NCBI GenBank assembly: GCA_963934855.1
Contig: CAWWAC010000003.1
Coordinates: forward strand, 62,001-126,000
DNA length: 64,000 nt
DNA from: MAG-120531 sp963934855
GTDB lineage: Bacteria > Bacteroidota > Bacteroidia > Flavobacteriales > Flavobacteriaceae
Direction: 5' to 3'
Below the pieces are notes generated by a model. It saw only the letters and a list, made by a program, of their open reading frames with translations, did no database searches and was not told the DNA's origin. The position numbers were made by a program, and so were the translations under genes. Shown in pieces: positions 8,927 to 18,130 of this stretch (positions are counted from its first letter, which is position 1; each line of letters starts with the position of its first letter).

Positions 8927-8956
8927 TTGTGTATTCTAGTTTAAAATTTACTTTTG
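8927..8956 (+). promoter_or_regulatory. Bacteroidota-type promoter for DUF2795 gene
   Basis: A TTG at 8927-8929 and TACTTTTG at 8949-8956 are separated by 19 bases, matching the flavobacterial -33/-7 consensus (TTG, then TAnnTTTG). The expected start of transcription is about 20 bases before the ATG at 8981. Confidence 0.6.
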
Positions 8957-8980
8957 CAAAAATATCTAAATTAGAATCCT

Positions 8981-9205
8981 ATGTATTGGACATTAGAATT
9001 AGCTTCTTATTTAAGTGACGCCCCTTGGCCTGCAACAAAAGATGAATTAATAGATTACGCCATTAGAACGGGTTCTCCATTAGAGGTGGTAGAAAACCTA
9101 CAGTCTATGGAAGAAGAAGGTGGTGAGATTTATGAATCTATTGATGAGATTTGGCCTGATTATCCAACAGATGAAGATTACCTCTGGAATGAGGATGAAT
9201 ACTAA
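8981..9205 (+). CDS. DUF2795 family small acidic protein
   Basis: A 74-residue, strongly acidic protein (motifs SYLSDAPWPATKDELIDYAI and IWPDYPTDEDYLW). It matches the DUF2795 family, small Bacteroidota proteins that in many Flavobacteriaceae sit directly upstream of secA, as here. Its function is unknown. It has its own recognisable promoter and is followed by a hairpin terminator, so it is probably a single-gene transcript separate from secA. Confidence 0.8.
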   Translation: MYWTLELASYLSDAPWPATKDELIDYAIRTGSPLEVVENLQSMEEEGGEIYESIDEIWPDYPTDEDYLWNEDEY

Positions 9206-9246
9206 ATAAAAAAGAAATTTAATAAAATTAGATTTCCCTTTAAAAA

Positions 9247-9270
9247 AGTCTCTACGGAGGCTTTTTTTTT
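9247..9270 (+). terminator. Rho-independent terminator after DUF2795 gene
   Basis: Stem AGTCTC/GAGGCT (one G-U pair) with a TACG tetraloop at 9253-9256, followed by a run of nine T. It lies about 40 bases after the DUF2795 stop and about 125 before secA. Confidence 0.8.
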
Positions 9271-9395
9271 GCTTATTTTTGAAGGGTTATGTCATGAAAC
9301 ATGACAAAAAACACATCGGCATGAATTTTGTAAAATTTATGCTTTAAACACACTGTAGTATATCATTGAGTGCCCAGGCACATAGAAAAAAGCAT

Positions 9396-12300
9396 ATGAG
9401 TTTTATAAATAACGTACTTAAAGTATTTGTAGGAGATAAAGCAAAGAAAGACGTCACTGCGCTACAACCCCTAGTAGATAAAATAATTTCTTTTGAAAAA
9501 GAACTAGAGTCTTTAAACAACGACGAGCTTAGGGCAAAAACAGATTTTTTTAGAGACAAAATTCAAGATGCCACTAAGGGCATTCAAGAGGAGATAGAAA
9601 GTCTTCAAGAGCAAGCGTTAATAGAAACAGACATAGACAAAAACGAGAGCACTTACAATCAAGTAGACGCCCTCAAAGAAGAACAGTACCGCATTACAGA
9701 AAAAATTCTAGAAGATATACTTCCAGAAGCCTTTGCCGTGGTAAAAGAAACAGCTAAAAGGTTTGTTCACAATGCGCAAATAACCGTGACTGCCAATCCA
9801 TCAGATAGAAAAACAGCCGCACAAAAAGACTATGTAACCATACAAGGCACTCAGGCAATCTGGGATACCAGCTGGGACGCAGCAGGAAAGAAAGTAAAGT
9901 GGGACATGGTGCATTACAATGTACAACTCATTGGAGGCATAGCCCTACACCAAGGAAAAATTGCAGAAATGCACACAGGAGAAGGGAAAACTTTAGTAGC
10001 CACCCTACCTGTATATTTAAATGCTCTTAGTGGAAGAGGGGTGCACTTAGTGACCGTAAATGATTACTTGGCTAAAAGGGATAGTGCCTGGATGGCCCCT
10101 TTATTTGAATTTCACGGAATGAGTATTGACTGCATAGACCACCACCAGCCAAATTCTGCAGGAAGAAGGGGCGCTTATGAAGCAGATATTACTTACGGAA
10201 CCAACAATGAATTTGGCTTTGACTACCTACGTGACAATATGGCGCACAGCCCAACAGATTTAGTGCAACGTGCTCCAAATTTTGCTATTGTAGATGAGGT
10301 AGATTCTGTCCTTGTGGACGATGCCCGTACACCCCTCATTATCTCTGGACCAGTGCCAGAAGGAGACAGACATGAATTTAATGAATTAAAGCCAAAAGTT
10401 TCAGATATAGTAAGCCAACAAAGACATTACCTCACCGGCGTATTAGTGGAAGCTAAAAAATTCATTGCAGCTGGCAATGACAAAGAAGGCGGTTTTTTAC
10501 TGCTTAGAGTACACAGAGGCCTGCCTAAAAATAAAGCCCTTATAAAGTTTTTAAGTGAAGAAGGAATTAAACAATTGCTTCAAAAAACTGAAAATTATTA
10601 TATGCAAGACAACAACAAGCAAATGCCAGAGGTAGATGCAGAATTGTGGTTTGTAATAGAAGAGAAAAACAACCAGATAGAGCTCACAGAAAAAGGGGTA
10701 TCCTATATTTCTGGAGAACAAAACCAAGAATTCTTTGTGCTCCCAGATATTGGATCTGAAATTGCCAAAATTGAAAATAAAGGCCTAGAAATAGAAGAAG
10801 AAGCCATACAAAAAGACACCCTATTCAAGGACTTCTCAATAAAGAGTGAACGCATACACACCCTAAATCAACTCCTAAAAGCCTACACCCTATTTGAGAA
10901 AGACGTAGAATATGTAGTCATGGACAACAAAGTCATGATTGTAGATGAGCAAACCGGAAGGATTATGGACGGCAGAAGGTATTCAGACGGTTTACACCAA
11001 GCCATTGAAGCCAAAGAAAATGTAAAAATTGAGGCTCTTACTCAGACATTTGCCACGGTAACCTTGCAGAACTACTTTAGAATGTATAAGAAGTTAGCTG
11101 GAATGACAGGAACCGCCATTACGGAGGCTGGAGAATTCTGGGAAATTTATAAATTAGATGTTATGGAAATCCCCACCAATAGGGCTATTTCTAGAGCAGA
11201 TAAGGAAGATCTCATCTACAAGACAAAAAGAGAAAAATACAATGCTATTATAGAAGAGGTATCCAAACTCTCTTCAGCAGGAAGACCTGTACTTATTGGA
11301 ACTACTTCTGTAGAAATTTCTGAATTACTCTCCAGAATGCTCACCATTAGAAAAGTGCCGCACAATGTATTAAATGCCAAATTACATAAAAAAGAGGCAG
11401 ACATTGTGGCGGAAGCTGGTAATGCAGGAGTCGTAACCATTGCCACCAATATGGCAGGAAGGGGAACGGACATTAAACTGGCTGAAGAGATTAAAGGCGC
11501 TGGAGGTTTAGCCATTGTAGGAACAGAAAGACATGACTCTAGACGTGTAGACAGACAGTTAAGAGGACGCTCCGGAAGACAAGGAGACCCAGGAAGCTCA
11601 CAATTCTACGTTTCCTTAGAAGACAATCTCATGCGCCTATTTGGATCAGACAGGGTAGCCAAACTCATGGATAAAATGGGATTAGAAGAAGGAGAAGTGA
11701 TTCAGCATTCTATGATGACTAAATCCATTGAAAGAGCCCAGAAAAAAGTAGAAGAAAACAACTTTGGAGTCAGAAAACGTCTCTTAGAATACGACGACGT
11801 CATGAATGCACAAAGAGAGGTGGTCTACAAAAGAAGGAGACATGCCTTACAAGGAGAGCGTTTAAAATTAGATATTGCCAATATGATTTATGACACCTGT
11901 GAAATCATTACACAGGACAATAAAGCAGCCAGTGACTTTAAAAATTTTGAATTTGAACTCATTAAATATTTTGGAATGATTGCACCCTTTTCTGAGGACG
12001 AATTCCAAAAAGAAACCCAACAAGGGCTCACTAGAAAAACATACAATGCTGCCCTAGCCCACTACCAAAATAAAATGCAGCGCAGCAGCCAGACTGCCTT
12101 TACGGTCATTAAAAATGTATACGAAGACCAGACCAATAAATTTGAACGCATTGTAGTGCCCTTTACAGACGGCATTAAAACACTCAATGTGGTAACAGAT
12201 TTGACCAAAGCCTATGAGAGTGAAGGAAAACAACTCATCACAGATTTTGAAAAGAATATTACCCTGGCGATGGTAGACGAAGCATGGAAAACTCATTTAA

Positions 12301-12755
12301 GGAAAATGGATGAGCTAAAACAATCAGTACAGCTAGCCGTACACGAGCAAAAAGATCCCCTATTAATTTATAAATTTGAAGCCTTTGAACTTTTTAAAGG
12401 CATGTTAGAGCGGGTAAACAAAGACATTGTTTCTTTTCTATACAAAGGGGAGTTACCAGTAGAGAGCTCCAATCAAATTCAAGAAGCCAGAGGACAACGA
12501 AGGACAAAAGAAGCGCTGCAGACCACTAAGGAAGAAATTCCAAATGTAGATGAAATGGCAGCCAAAAGCAGGGCCGCAAGTCAGAACCAATCAGGCAGAC
12601 CGCAGATCACAGAAACCATAGTAAGAGAACATGCTAAAATTGGCAGGAATGACAAGGTAACCGTGCAGCACGTCATGAGCGGAGAACAAAAAATACTAAA
12701 ATACAAGCAGGCAGAACCTCTTTTAAAAGAAGGAAGCTGGGTGTTAACCAAATAA
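9396..12755 (+). CDS. secA: Preprotein translocase ATPase SecA
   Basis: Motor of the Sec pathway. It has 1119 residues, the long form usual in Bacteroidota, with an insertion in the nucleotide-binding region compared with the E. coli protein of about 900. It shows Walker A MHTGEGKT (about 192-199), the DEAD-like VDEVDSVLVD (about 298-307), the GTNNEFGFDYLRDN motif, ATNMAGRGTDIKL, and the arginine finger stretch RHDSRRVDRQLRGRSGRQGDPG. The zinc-binding C-terminus is absent, as usual in this phylum. The ATG at 9396 (MSFINNVLKVFVGD) is chosen over a TTG ten codons upstream because relatives begin with this sequence. Confidence 0.97.
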   Translation: MSFINNVLKVFVGDKAKKDVTALQPLVDKIISFEKELESLNNDELRAKTDFFRDKIQDATKGIQEEIESLQEQALIETDIDKNESTYNQVDALKEEQYRITEKILEDILPEAFAVVKETAKRFVHNAQITVTANPSDRKTAAQKDYVTIQGTQAIWDTSWDAAGKKVKWDMVHYNVQLIGGIALHQGKIAEMHTGEGKTLVATLPVYLNALSGRGVHLVTVNDYLAKRDSAWMAPLFEFHGMSIDCIDHHQPNSAGRRGAYEADITYGTNNEFGFDYLRDNMAHSPTDLVQRAPNFAIVDEVDSVLVDDARTPLIISGPVPEGDRHEFNELKPKVSDIVSQQRHYLTGVLVEAKKFIAAGNDKEGGFLLLRVHRGLPKNKALIKFLSEEGIKQLLQKTENYYMQDNNKQMPEVDAELWFVIEEKNNQIELTEKGVSYISGEQNQEFFVLPDIGSEIAKIENKGLEIEEEAIQKDTLFKDFSIKSERIHTLNQLLKAYTLFEKDVEYVVMDNKVMIVDEQTGRIMDGRRYSDGLHQAIEAKENVKIEALTQTFATVTLQNYFRMYKKLAGMTGTAITEAGEFWEIYKLDVMEIPTNRAISRADKEDLIYKTKREKYNAIIEEVSKLSSAGRPVLIGTTSVEISELLSRMLTIRKVPHNVLNAKLHKKEADIVAEAGNAGVVTIATNMAGRGTDIKLAEEIKGAGGLAIVGTERHDSRRVDRQLRGRSGRQGDPGSSQFYVSLEDNLMRLFGSDRVAKLMDKMGLEEGEVIQHSMMTKSIERAQKKVEENNFGVRKRLLEYDDVMNAQREVVYKRRRHALQGERLKLDIANMIYDTCEIITQDNKAASDFKNFEFELIKYFGMIAPFSEDEFQKETQQGLTRKTYNAALAHYQNKMQRSSQTAFTVIKNVYEDQTNKFERIVVPFTDGIKTLNVVTDLTKAYESEGKQLITDFEKNITLAMVDEAWKTHLRKMDELKQSVQLAVHEQKDPLLIYKFEAFELFKGMLERVNKDIVSFLYKGELPVESSNQIQEARGQRRTKEALQTTKEEIPNVDEMAAKSRAASQNQSGRPQITETIVREHAKIGRNDKVTVQHVMSGEQKILKYKQAEPLLKEGSWVLTK

Positions 12756-12773
12756 GCAAGTAAAAACCAACCC

Positions 12774-14336
12774 ATGAAAAAACAACTCACATTTATTTTA
12801 GCTTTCTTACTCTCTGGCTTTGCTATGGCACAGTCAGCTGCAGGAGATGGCCCCCACCAGCAACTTATAATTAGAGGTGTGACCCTTATTAATGGGAATG
12901 GAGCACCCCCACAGGGACCCATAGACATTGTAGTAGAGGGAAATAAAATTACCAAAATAAGTGTAGTGGGTTACCCAGGCGTGGCTATTGACGAAAGTAG
13001 AAGGCCCGTTTTAAAAGCAGGTGGAAAAGAATTAGACTGTACCGGTATGTATTTATTACCAGGCTTTATAGACATGCACGGTCATATTGGCGGTATTTCA
13101 CAGGGAGCAGAGCCAGAATATGTATTTAGACTCTGGATGGCCCACGGAGTTACCAGTGTAAGAGAACCCTCAGGTAGAGGACTAGAATTTGCCCTGGACC
13201 TAAAGAGAAGGTCTGAAAAAAATAGTATTGTAGCACCCAGAATTTTTGCTTATACTGGATTTGGATCTGGAAGTAAGCAGGAAATTAGCAGTCCAGAAAA
13301 GGCTGTTGAATGGGTAAGAAACAATGCAAAATCTGGAGCCGATGGTATTAAACTTTTTGGTGCATCGCCAGAAATCATGCAGGCAGCTTTAGAAGAAAAC
13401 AAAAGATTGGGTCTGCGCTCTGCCTGCCACCACGCACAGACAGACGTAGCGCGTTGGAATGTACTAAATTCTGCTAGGGCAGGACTCACCAGTATGGAGC
13501 ACTGGTACGGGTTGCCAGAGGCACTTTTTACAGACAGAACGGTCCAAGACTACCCATTAGATTACAACTATCAGAATGAGCAACACCGTTTTGAAAGTGC
13601 AGGAAAACTTTGGGAACAAGCAGCCGCTCCCTATTCAGAACATTGGAATAATGTAATGAATGAGCTCATTGCCTTAGACTTTACTATAGACCCTACTTTC
13701 AATATATATGAGGCCAATAGAGACTTACAAAGGGCCAGAACAGCAGAATGGCATTCAGACTACACCCTCCCTTCTCTTTGGAAGTTCTATGAACCAAGTA
13801 AGATATCTCACGGTTCTTATTGGCACAATTGGGGAACAGAACAAGAGGTGTCATGGAGAAAAAACTACCAATTGTGGATGACCTTTATCAATGAGTACAA
13901 AAATAGAGGTGGCAGGGTCACTACAGGTTCAGATTCTGGTTTTATTTACCAACTCTACGGTTTTGCCTATATTAGAGAACTAGAGCTTTTAAGAGAGGCT
14001 GGCTTTCACCCGCTAGAAGTAATTAGATCTGCTACCTTAAACGGTGCAGAGGCCCTTGGAATGGCAGACCTTCTTGGAAGTGTAGAAATAGGAAAATTAG
14101 CAGATTTTGTCATTGTAGAAGAAAACCCCCTTCAAAACCTTCAAGTACTATATGGCACAGGCGCCATAACGCTTACAGAAGACAATAAAGTAGAGAGAAA
14201 GGGCGGTGTTACATACACCGTAAAAGACGGTATTATATATGACGCAAAAGCACTACTTAAAGAAGTAAAAGAGATGGTAACCGCCGCCAAAGAAAAAGAA
14301 GGTTTTACCATGACACAGCCAGGAGTTAAAAATTAA
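12774..14336 (+). CDS. Secreted amidohydrolase family protein (imidazolonepropionase-like)
   Basis: 520 residues with a signal peptide (1-20, ending AMAQ). It has a metal-dependent amidohydrolase fold: the metal-binding DMHGH motif (about 100-104), a histidine-rich segment (CHHAQ, about 219), EHWYG (about 243) and the TGSDSG motif near the end of the barrel. The substrate is unknown; related exported enzymes include prolidase- and isoaspartyl-peptidase-like proteins. It follows secA by 18 bases and precedes msrA by 21, so it may be co-transcribed with both. The second, much larger amidohydrolase at 25.4-28.9 kb belongs to the same superfamily. Confidence 0.85.
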   Translation: MKKQLTFILAFLLSGFAMAQSAAGDGPHQQLIIRGVTLINGNGAPPQGPIDIVVEGNKITKISVVGYPGVAIDESRRPVLKAGGKELDCTGMYLLPGFIDMHGHIGGISQGAEPEYVFRLWMAHGVTSVREPSGRGLEFALDLKRRSEKNSIVAPRIFAYTGFGSGSKQEISSPEKAVEWVRNNAKSGADGIKLFGASPEIMQAALEENKRLGLRSACHHAQTDVARWNVLNSARAGLTSMEHWYGLPEALFTDRTVQDYPLDYNYQNEQHRFESAGKLWEQAAAPYSEHWNNVMNELIALDFTIDPTFNIYEANRDLQRARTAEWHSDYTLPSLWKFYEPSKISHGSYWHNWGTEQEVSWRKNYQLWMTFINEYKNRGGRVTTGSDSGFIYQLYGFAYIRELELLREAGFHPLEVIRSATLNGAEALGMADLLGSVEIGKLADFVIVEENPLQNLQVLYGTGAITLTEDNKVERKGGVTYTVKDGIIYDAKALLKEVKEMVTAAKEKEGFTMTQPGVKN

Positions 14337-14357
14337 AACAACGCTTTATTAAAAAAA

Positions 14358-14987
14358 ATGTATAAAAAATCAAATTCAATTTTTAGCTGTTTTATTCTAC
14401 TCTTTCTGGTGAGTCAATCTCTAACAGCCCAGCAAACTAAAAAAATGCAAGCCAAGGCCTATTTTGCCAGTGGCTGTTTTTGGTGTGTAGAAGCTGTTTT
14501 TGAGTCTGTAAATGGCGTTGGTGACGTAGTGTCTGGCTATGCAGGAGGTACAGAAAGCAATCCCACTTACAATGAAGTAGCCAGTGGCAACACTTCTCAT
14601 GCAGAAGCAGTTATGGTGCCTTATGACCCCTCAGTAGTTTCTTTTGAAACCCTAGTCTTGGTCTTTTTTGGCTCTCATGACCCCACCTCCATAAACAGAC
14701 AAGGACCAGATAGAGGTGCACAATACAGATCCATTGCTTTTTATAACAATGAAGAAGAAAAAGCCACTATTGATAAATATGTCAACTTTTTAAAAACAGA
14801 AAAGGTATATAACAAGCCCATTAGCACCCAAATAGTACCTTTTAAGAAATTTTATAATGCAGAAGACTATCACCAAGATTACGAAGTTAAAAACCCCAAT
14901 AACCCTTATATAAGATCAGTGTCTATTCCAAGGTTAAAACGTTTTAAAGCAGCTTTTCCTAAACTTCTAAAAGAAAATAAACACTAA
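14358..14987 (+). CDS. msrA: Peptide-methionine (S)-S-oxide reductase MsrA, exported
   Basis: Reduces the S epimer of methionine sulfoxide in proteins. The catalytic motif is G39-C-F-W-C43, with C40 the likely attacking cysteine. It is followed by the typical SGYAGG, GNTSHAEAV, HDPTSINRQGPDRGAQYRS and EDYHQDY segments. Residues 1-25 form a signal peptide ending in TAQQ, so the enzyme acts in the periplasm, repairing exported proteins. It is 209 residues long, close to the family norm once the signal is removed. No MsrB is nearby. Confidence 0.94.
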   Translation: MYKKSNSIFSCFILLFLVSQSLTAQQTKKMQAKAYFASGCFWCVEAVFESVNGVGDVVSGYAGGTESNPTYNEVASGNTSHAEAVMVPYDPSVVSFETLVLVFFGSHDPTSINRQGPDRGAQYRSIAFYNNEEEKATIDKYVNFLKTEKVYNKPISTQIVPFKKFYNAEDYHQDYEVKNPNNPYIRSVSIPRLKRFKAAFPKLLKENKH

Positions 14988-15214
14988 AAAAGCGGATAAC
15001 AAAAAACAAGCCCTTGTAGTGGGGCTCACCAGCCCAGAAGTATAGCTGTCAGATATTTGGTATTTAGTGTGCCTGCATTGGTTACTAAATCTTTTAAAAA
15101 CAATATTTGGTGCTCATAGAACAGCAGTGTGCTTTTAAGCAACCATGGATATTCCCAGGCAATCCCTACCTAAAGAACTACCTTTGAGTTTTCACACCCA
15201 AGTCTTAGTGTTTT

Positions 15215-16207
15215 ATGAAAAACAACAACGCTTCCCATAGTCACCCTCTTTTAAGCCCCCTTTTAAATGGAGACAGACAGGCTTTAAGTAGGTCCATTAG
15301 CCTATTAGAAAGCCAATTAGACAGCCACCGTTTAGAAGCCAATATCCTTATGGAAAATATTCTTTCCCATACAGGCAAAAGTATTAGGGTAGCCATTTCT
15401 GGAGTTCCAGGTGTAGGGAAAAGCAGTTTTATAGAGGCTTTAGGACTGCTGCTCACAGGAATGGGAAAAAAAGTAGGGGTACTTACCATAGACCCCAGCA
15501 GCAAACAATCTGGCGGCAGTATACTAGGAGACAAAACTAGAATGACCCAATTAAGCAGCACTGAATTGGCCTATATTAGAACCACTCCAGCTGCTAGTAG
15601 TCTTGGTGGAGTGGCACAAAACACAAGGGGCAGTATTAAACTCTGTGAAGCTGCCGGGTTTGAGGTCATACTGATAGAAACAGTTGGGGTGGGACAAAAT
15701 GAGTTGGAGGCACATGAAATGGTAGATTTCTTTTTACTCTTAAATTTACCTGGTGCAGGCGATGAAATTCAGGGAATTAAACGGGGTATTATGGAGGTGG
15801 CAGATGCCTTGTTAATTAACAAGGCAGACGGAGACGCAGTCCCGCTGGCCAAAAAAGCACAGCAGTATTTTAAGGCAGCCTTACACGCCTTCCAAAGGAG
15901 AGAAAACGGATGGAGCCCACCAGTTCTTTTGGCCTCTGCCACAAAAGGGACGGGTATTGTGGAAATATGGCAGCAAATAGAAGCCTTTGTGGCCCTTCAA
16001 AAAAAGAGTGGTGACTTTGAGCGCAATAGGCAACAACAAGAAATTTCAGGCTGGAAAAGCCAGCTGACAGAAAGCCTTAAAAGAGCTTTCTTTAAAGACC
16101 CCACCGTAAAAGCCCTTTTATTGCAACTAGAGCAGGAAATTACAAGGGGAGACGCCACTGCTGTTCAAGCCACACAAAGAGCCATAGACACATTTAGGAA
16201 AGCATAG
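15215..16207 (+). CDS. meaB: Methylmalonyl-CoA mutase-associated GTPase MeaB (ArgK family)
   Basis: G3E-family P-loop GTPase that guards loading and release of adenosylcobalamin on methylmalonyl-CoA mutase. In 330 residues it shows Walker A GVPGVGKSS (63-71), the family-specific LTIDPSSKQSGGSILGDKTRM stretch in part (about 96-115), the switch ETVGVGQNE (about 155-163) and the base-recognition motif NKADGD (about 200-205). The mutase genes themselves are outside the window; a PduO-type adenosyltransferase lies at 8.3 kb. About 225 bp of sequence before the start show no gene or clear signal. Confidence 0.93.
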   Translation: MKNNNASHSHPLLSPLLNGDRQALSRSISLLESQLDSHRLEANILMENILSHTGKSIRVAISGVPGVGKSSFIEALGLLLTGMGKKVGVLTIDPSSKQSGGSILGDKTRMTQLSSTELAYIRTTPAASSLGGVAQNTRGSIKLCEAAGFEVILIETVGVGQNELEAHEMVDFFLLLNLPGAGDEIQGIKRGIMEVADALLINKADGDAVPLAKKAQQYFKAALHAFQRRENGWSPPVLLASATKGTGIVEIWQQIEAFVALQKKSGDFERNRQQQEISGWKSQLTESLKRAFFKDPTVKALLLQLEQEITRGDATAVQATQRAIDTFRKA

Positions 16208-16228
16208 CAGTGCTTTCTATAAAATGAG

Positions 16229-16236
16229 TAAATTTG
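16229..16236 (+). promoter_or_regulatory. Possible -7 promoter element before GT2 gene
   Basis: TAAATTTG matches the flavobacterial TAnnTTTG -7 box and lies 17 bases before the ATG of the glycosyltransferase gene. No TTG was found at the expected -33 distance, so this is tentative. Confidence 0.35.
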
Positions 16237-16253
16237 CGCTTTAAATAACATCT

Positions 16254-17204
16254 ATGAAAATTCAAACACAAGAACCTCTTTCCATAGTAGTCCCCCTTTA
16301 CAATGAATCAGAAAATGTGGGTTTGCTCACACAAAAAATTCATGAAAGTCTAGAGGGCTATGACTATGAGATTATTTATATAGATGATTTTTCTACTGAC
16401 CAAACCATGGCGGTGGTCAATAAAATGGCAGATGATAAAGTGCACCTTATTTCATTGAAAAAAAATTACGGTCAAAGTTTGGCCTTGGCTGCTGGCATAG
16501 ACTACGCCTCAGGTACCTATATTATTACCATGGATGGCGACCTACAAAATGACCCCTCAGACATACCACAGATGCTGTCCTATGCAGTAGGTGGTGAATT
16601 TGACCTGGTTACAGGAATTAGACAGAAGAGAAAAGACAGTCTTATTAAAAAAATTCCATCAAAAATTGCTAATTTTTTAGTGCGTAGGGTCACCAAACTA
16701 GATATTAAAGACAATGGCTGCGCCTTAAAAGTATTTCATAAGGACATAGCAAAAGACCTAAACCTCTACGGAGAAATGCACCGTTTTATTACCTTATTGG
16801 CGCACCTAGAGGGGGCCCAAATTAAGCAGGTTCCCGTCAAGCATCACGCCAGACACGCGGGCGTTTCTAAATACGGTTTGGAGCGCGTATTTAAAGTAAT
16901 AGCAGACATGATGCTGCTGTTGTTTATTAGAAAATACATACAACGCCCTATTCACCTCTTTGGTATTATAGGGGTGCTTCTTATAATTGCAGGCCTTTGC
17001 GTAAATGCCTATTTGGTCTATTTAAAAATCCTAGGAGAAGACATAGGAACCAGACCCCTACTCACCCTTGGAATGATGCTTATTTTTGCAGGTATTCAGC
17101 TTTTTACTATTGGTATTGTCATGGAATTACTCATGAGAACCTATTATGAATCTCAGAACAAAAGACCCTATAAGGTGAGAAAAATCACCCAAGGCGGAAA
17201 ATAG
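16254..17204 (+). CDS. Family 2 glycosyltransferase, polyprenyl-phosphate sugar synthase type
   Basis: 316 residues: a GT-A catalytic domain (about 8-225) with the nucleotide-sugar and metal motifs DDFSTD (42-47) and MDGDLQNDP (about 94-102), then two transmembrane helices (about 232-255 and 267-288). This matches the ArnC/GtrB/dolichol-phosphate-mannose synthase-like class that loads a sugar on undecaprenyl phosphate. The sugar cannot be predicted. The next gene, a flippase-like protein, begins 15 bases after the stop; a GT39 transferase and a PAP2 phosphatase converge from the other side. Confidence 0.86.
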   Translation: MKIQTQEPLSIVVPLYNESENVGLLTQKIHESLEGYDYEIIYIDDFSTDQTMAVVNKMADDKVHLISLKKNYGQSLALAAGIDYASGTYIITMDGDLQNDPSDIPQMLSYAVGGEFDLVTGIRQKRKDSLIKKIPSKIANFLVRRVTKLDIKDNGCALKVFHKDIAKDLNLYGEMHRFITLLAHLEGAQIKQVPVKHHARHAGVSKYGLERVFKVIADMMLLLFIRKYIQRPIHLFGIIGVLLIIAGLCVNAYLVYLKILGEDIGTRPLLTLGMMLIFAGIQLFTIGIVMELLMRTYYESQNKRPYKVRKITQGGK

Positions 17205-17219
17205 AAAAGCAGTCTTTTA

Positions 17220-18068
17220 ATGAAGAAAAAAGTACTCTTAGTTTTTAAGATCTTAATAAGTGCAGCCCTGCTGTATTTGATTTTCAAAAAAATACCCTTT
17301 GAAAGTGTAAAAGAGACCTTATTAGGCGTACAGTGGCCATTTATAGCAATTGCATTTTTGTTTTTTGTGAGCTCAAAAGCAATAGCCGCCTTTAGACTTC
17401 AAGACTATTGGCGGAGTATTTCTGTACAGATTTCTCACGCTTATAATCTAAAATTATACCTCTTAGGGATGTTTTATAATTTGTTTCTACCTGGTGGTAT
17501 CGGCGGGGACGCCTATAAAGGCTATGCCATAAAAAAACATTTTAAAACTCCTACCAAAAAGCTTTTTGGCGTGCTTTTATTAGACAGACTCTCAGGATTA
17601 CTCCTTCTGTTACTACTGGCTGTGATCTTAGCTCTTATTCCTGTTCATTCCTTTTTTTTTCCCTATCGGTGGTATCTGTTGGGGATGCTACCACTTGCTA
17701 TAGGCGTATTTTACCTTGGGGTTAAAAAAATATATCCTTACACCCTAACTATTTTTTGGGCTGCCTTTTTTAAATCTGCCTGGGTACAAAGCTGCCAAGT
17801 TTTAGCGGCGTATTTTATCTTATTATCACTAGGAGTTACAGAAAGCTACGGGATCTATTTACTGGTGTTTTTACTCTCTTCTATAGTAGCGGTAATACCA
17901 CTTACTATTGGAGGTGTAGGAAGCAGAGAACTCACTTTTTTATACGGCGCCCAATGGTTTGGATTGGCCTATGAAACTGCCATTGCTATGAGCCTGCTTT
18001 TTTTCTTTATTACGGCGGTGGTGTCTGCCTTTGGCATGGGCTACCATTTTAAAAAACCGCAACTATAG
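17220..18068 (+). CDS. Flippase-like integral membrane protein (LPG synthase TM domain family)
   Basis: A 282-residue protein of about seven to eight hydrophobic segments, belonging to the UPF0104/lysylphosphatidylglycerol synthase transmembrane family without the cytoplasmic synthase domain. The conserved glycine-rich LPGGIGGDAYKGY loop (about 91-103) and TIGGVGSRELTFLYG (about 225-239) are present. Stand-alone members next to GT2 enzymes are suspected lipid-linked sugar translocators, but this is inference. It is co-directional with the GT2 gene and convergent with the GT39 gene, 62 bp away. Confidence 0.8.
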   Translation: MKKKVLLVFKILISAALLYLIFKKIPFESVKETLLGVQWPFIAIAFLFFVSSKAIAAFRLQDYWRSISVQISHAYNLKLYLLGMFYNLFLPGGIGGDAYKGYAIKKHFKTPTKKLFGVLLLDRLSGLLLLLLLAVILALIPVHSFFFPYRWYLLGMLPLAIGVFYLGVKKIYPYTLTIFWAAFFKSAWVQSCQVLAAYFILLSLGVTESYGIYLLVFLLSSIVAVIPLTIGGVGSRELTFLYGAQWFGLAYETAIAMSLLFFFITAVVSAFGMGYHFKKPQL

Positions 18069-18130
18069 ATAGGGGTATTAAAGTGATTGGCAGCACAACT
18101 TATAAGTAATAAGTGTGGGGTTCTAATTTC

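Noticed and set aside
9366..9395. An N-terminal extension of SecA from the TTG at 9366
   Set aside because: The ten extra residues have no counterpart in flavobacterial SecA, which begins MSF; the ATG at 9396 fits.
15000..15214. A small RNA or gene between msrA and meaB
   Set aside because: Stop codons occur in all frames, and neither a promoter of the expected type nor a hairpin with a T-run could be found.
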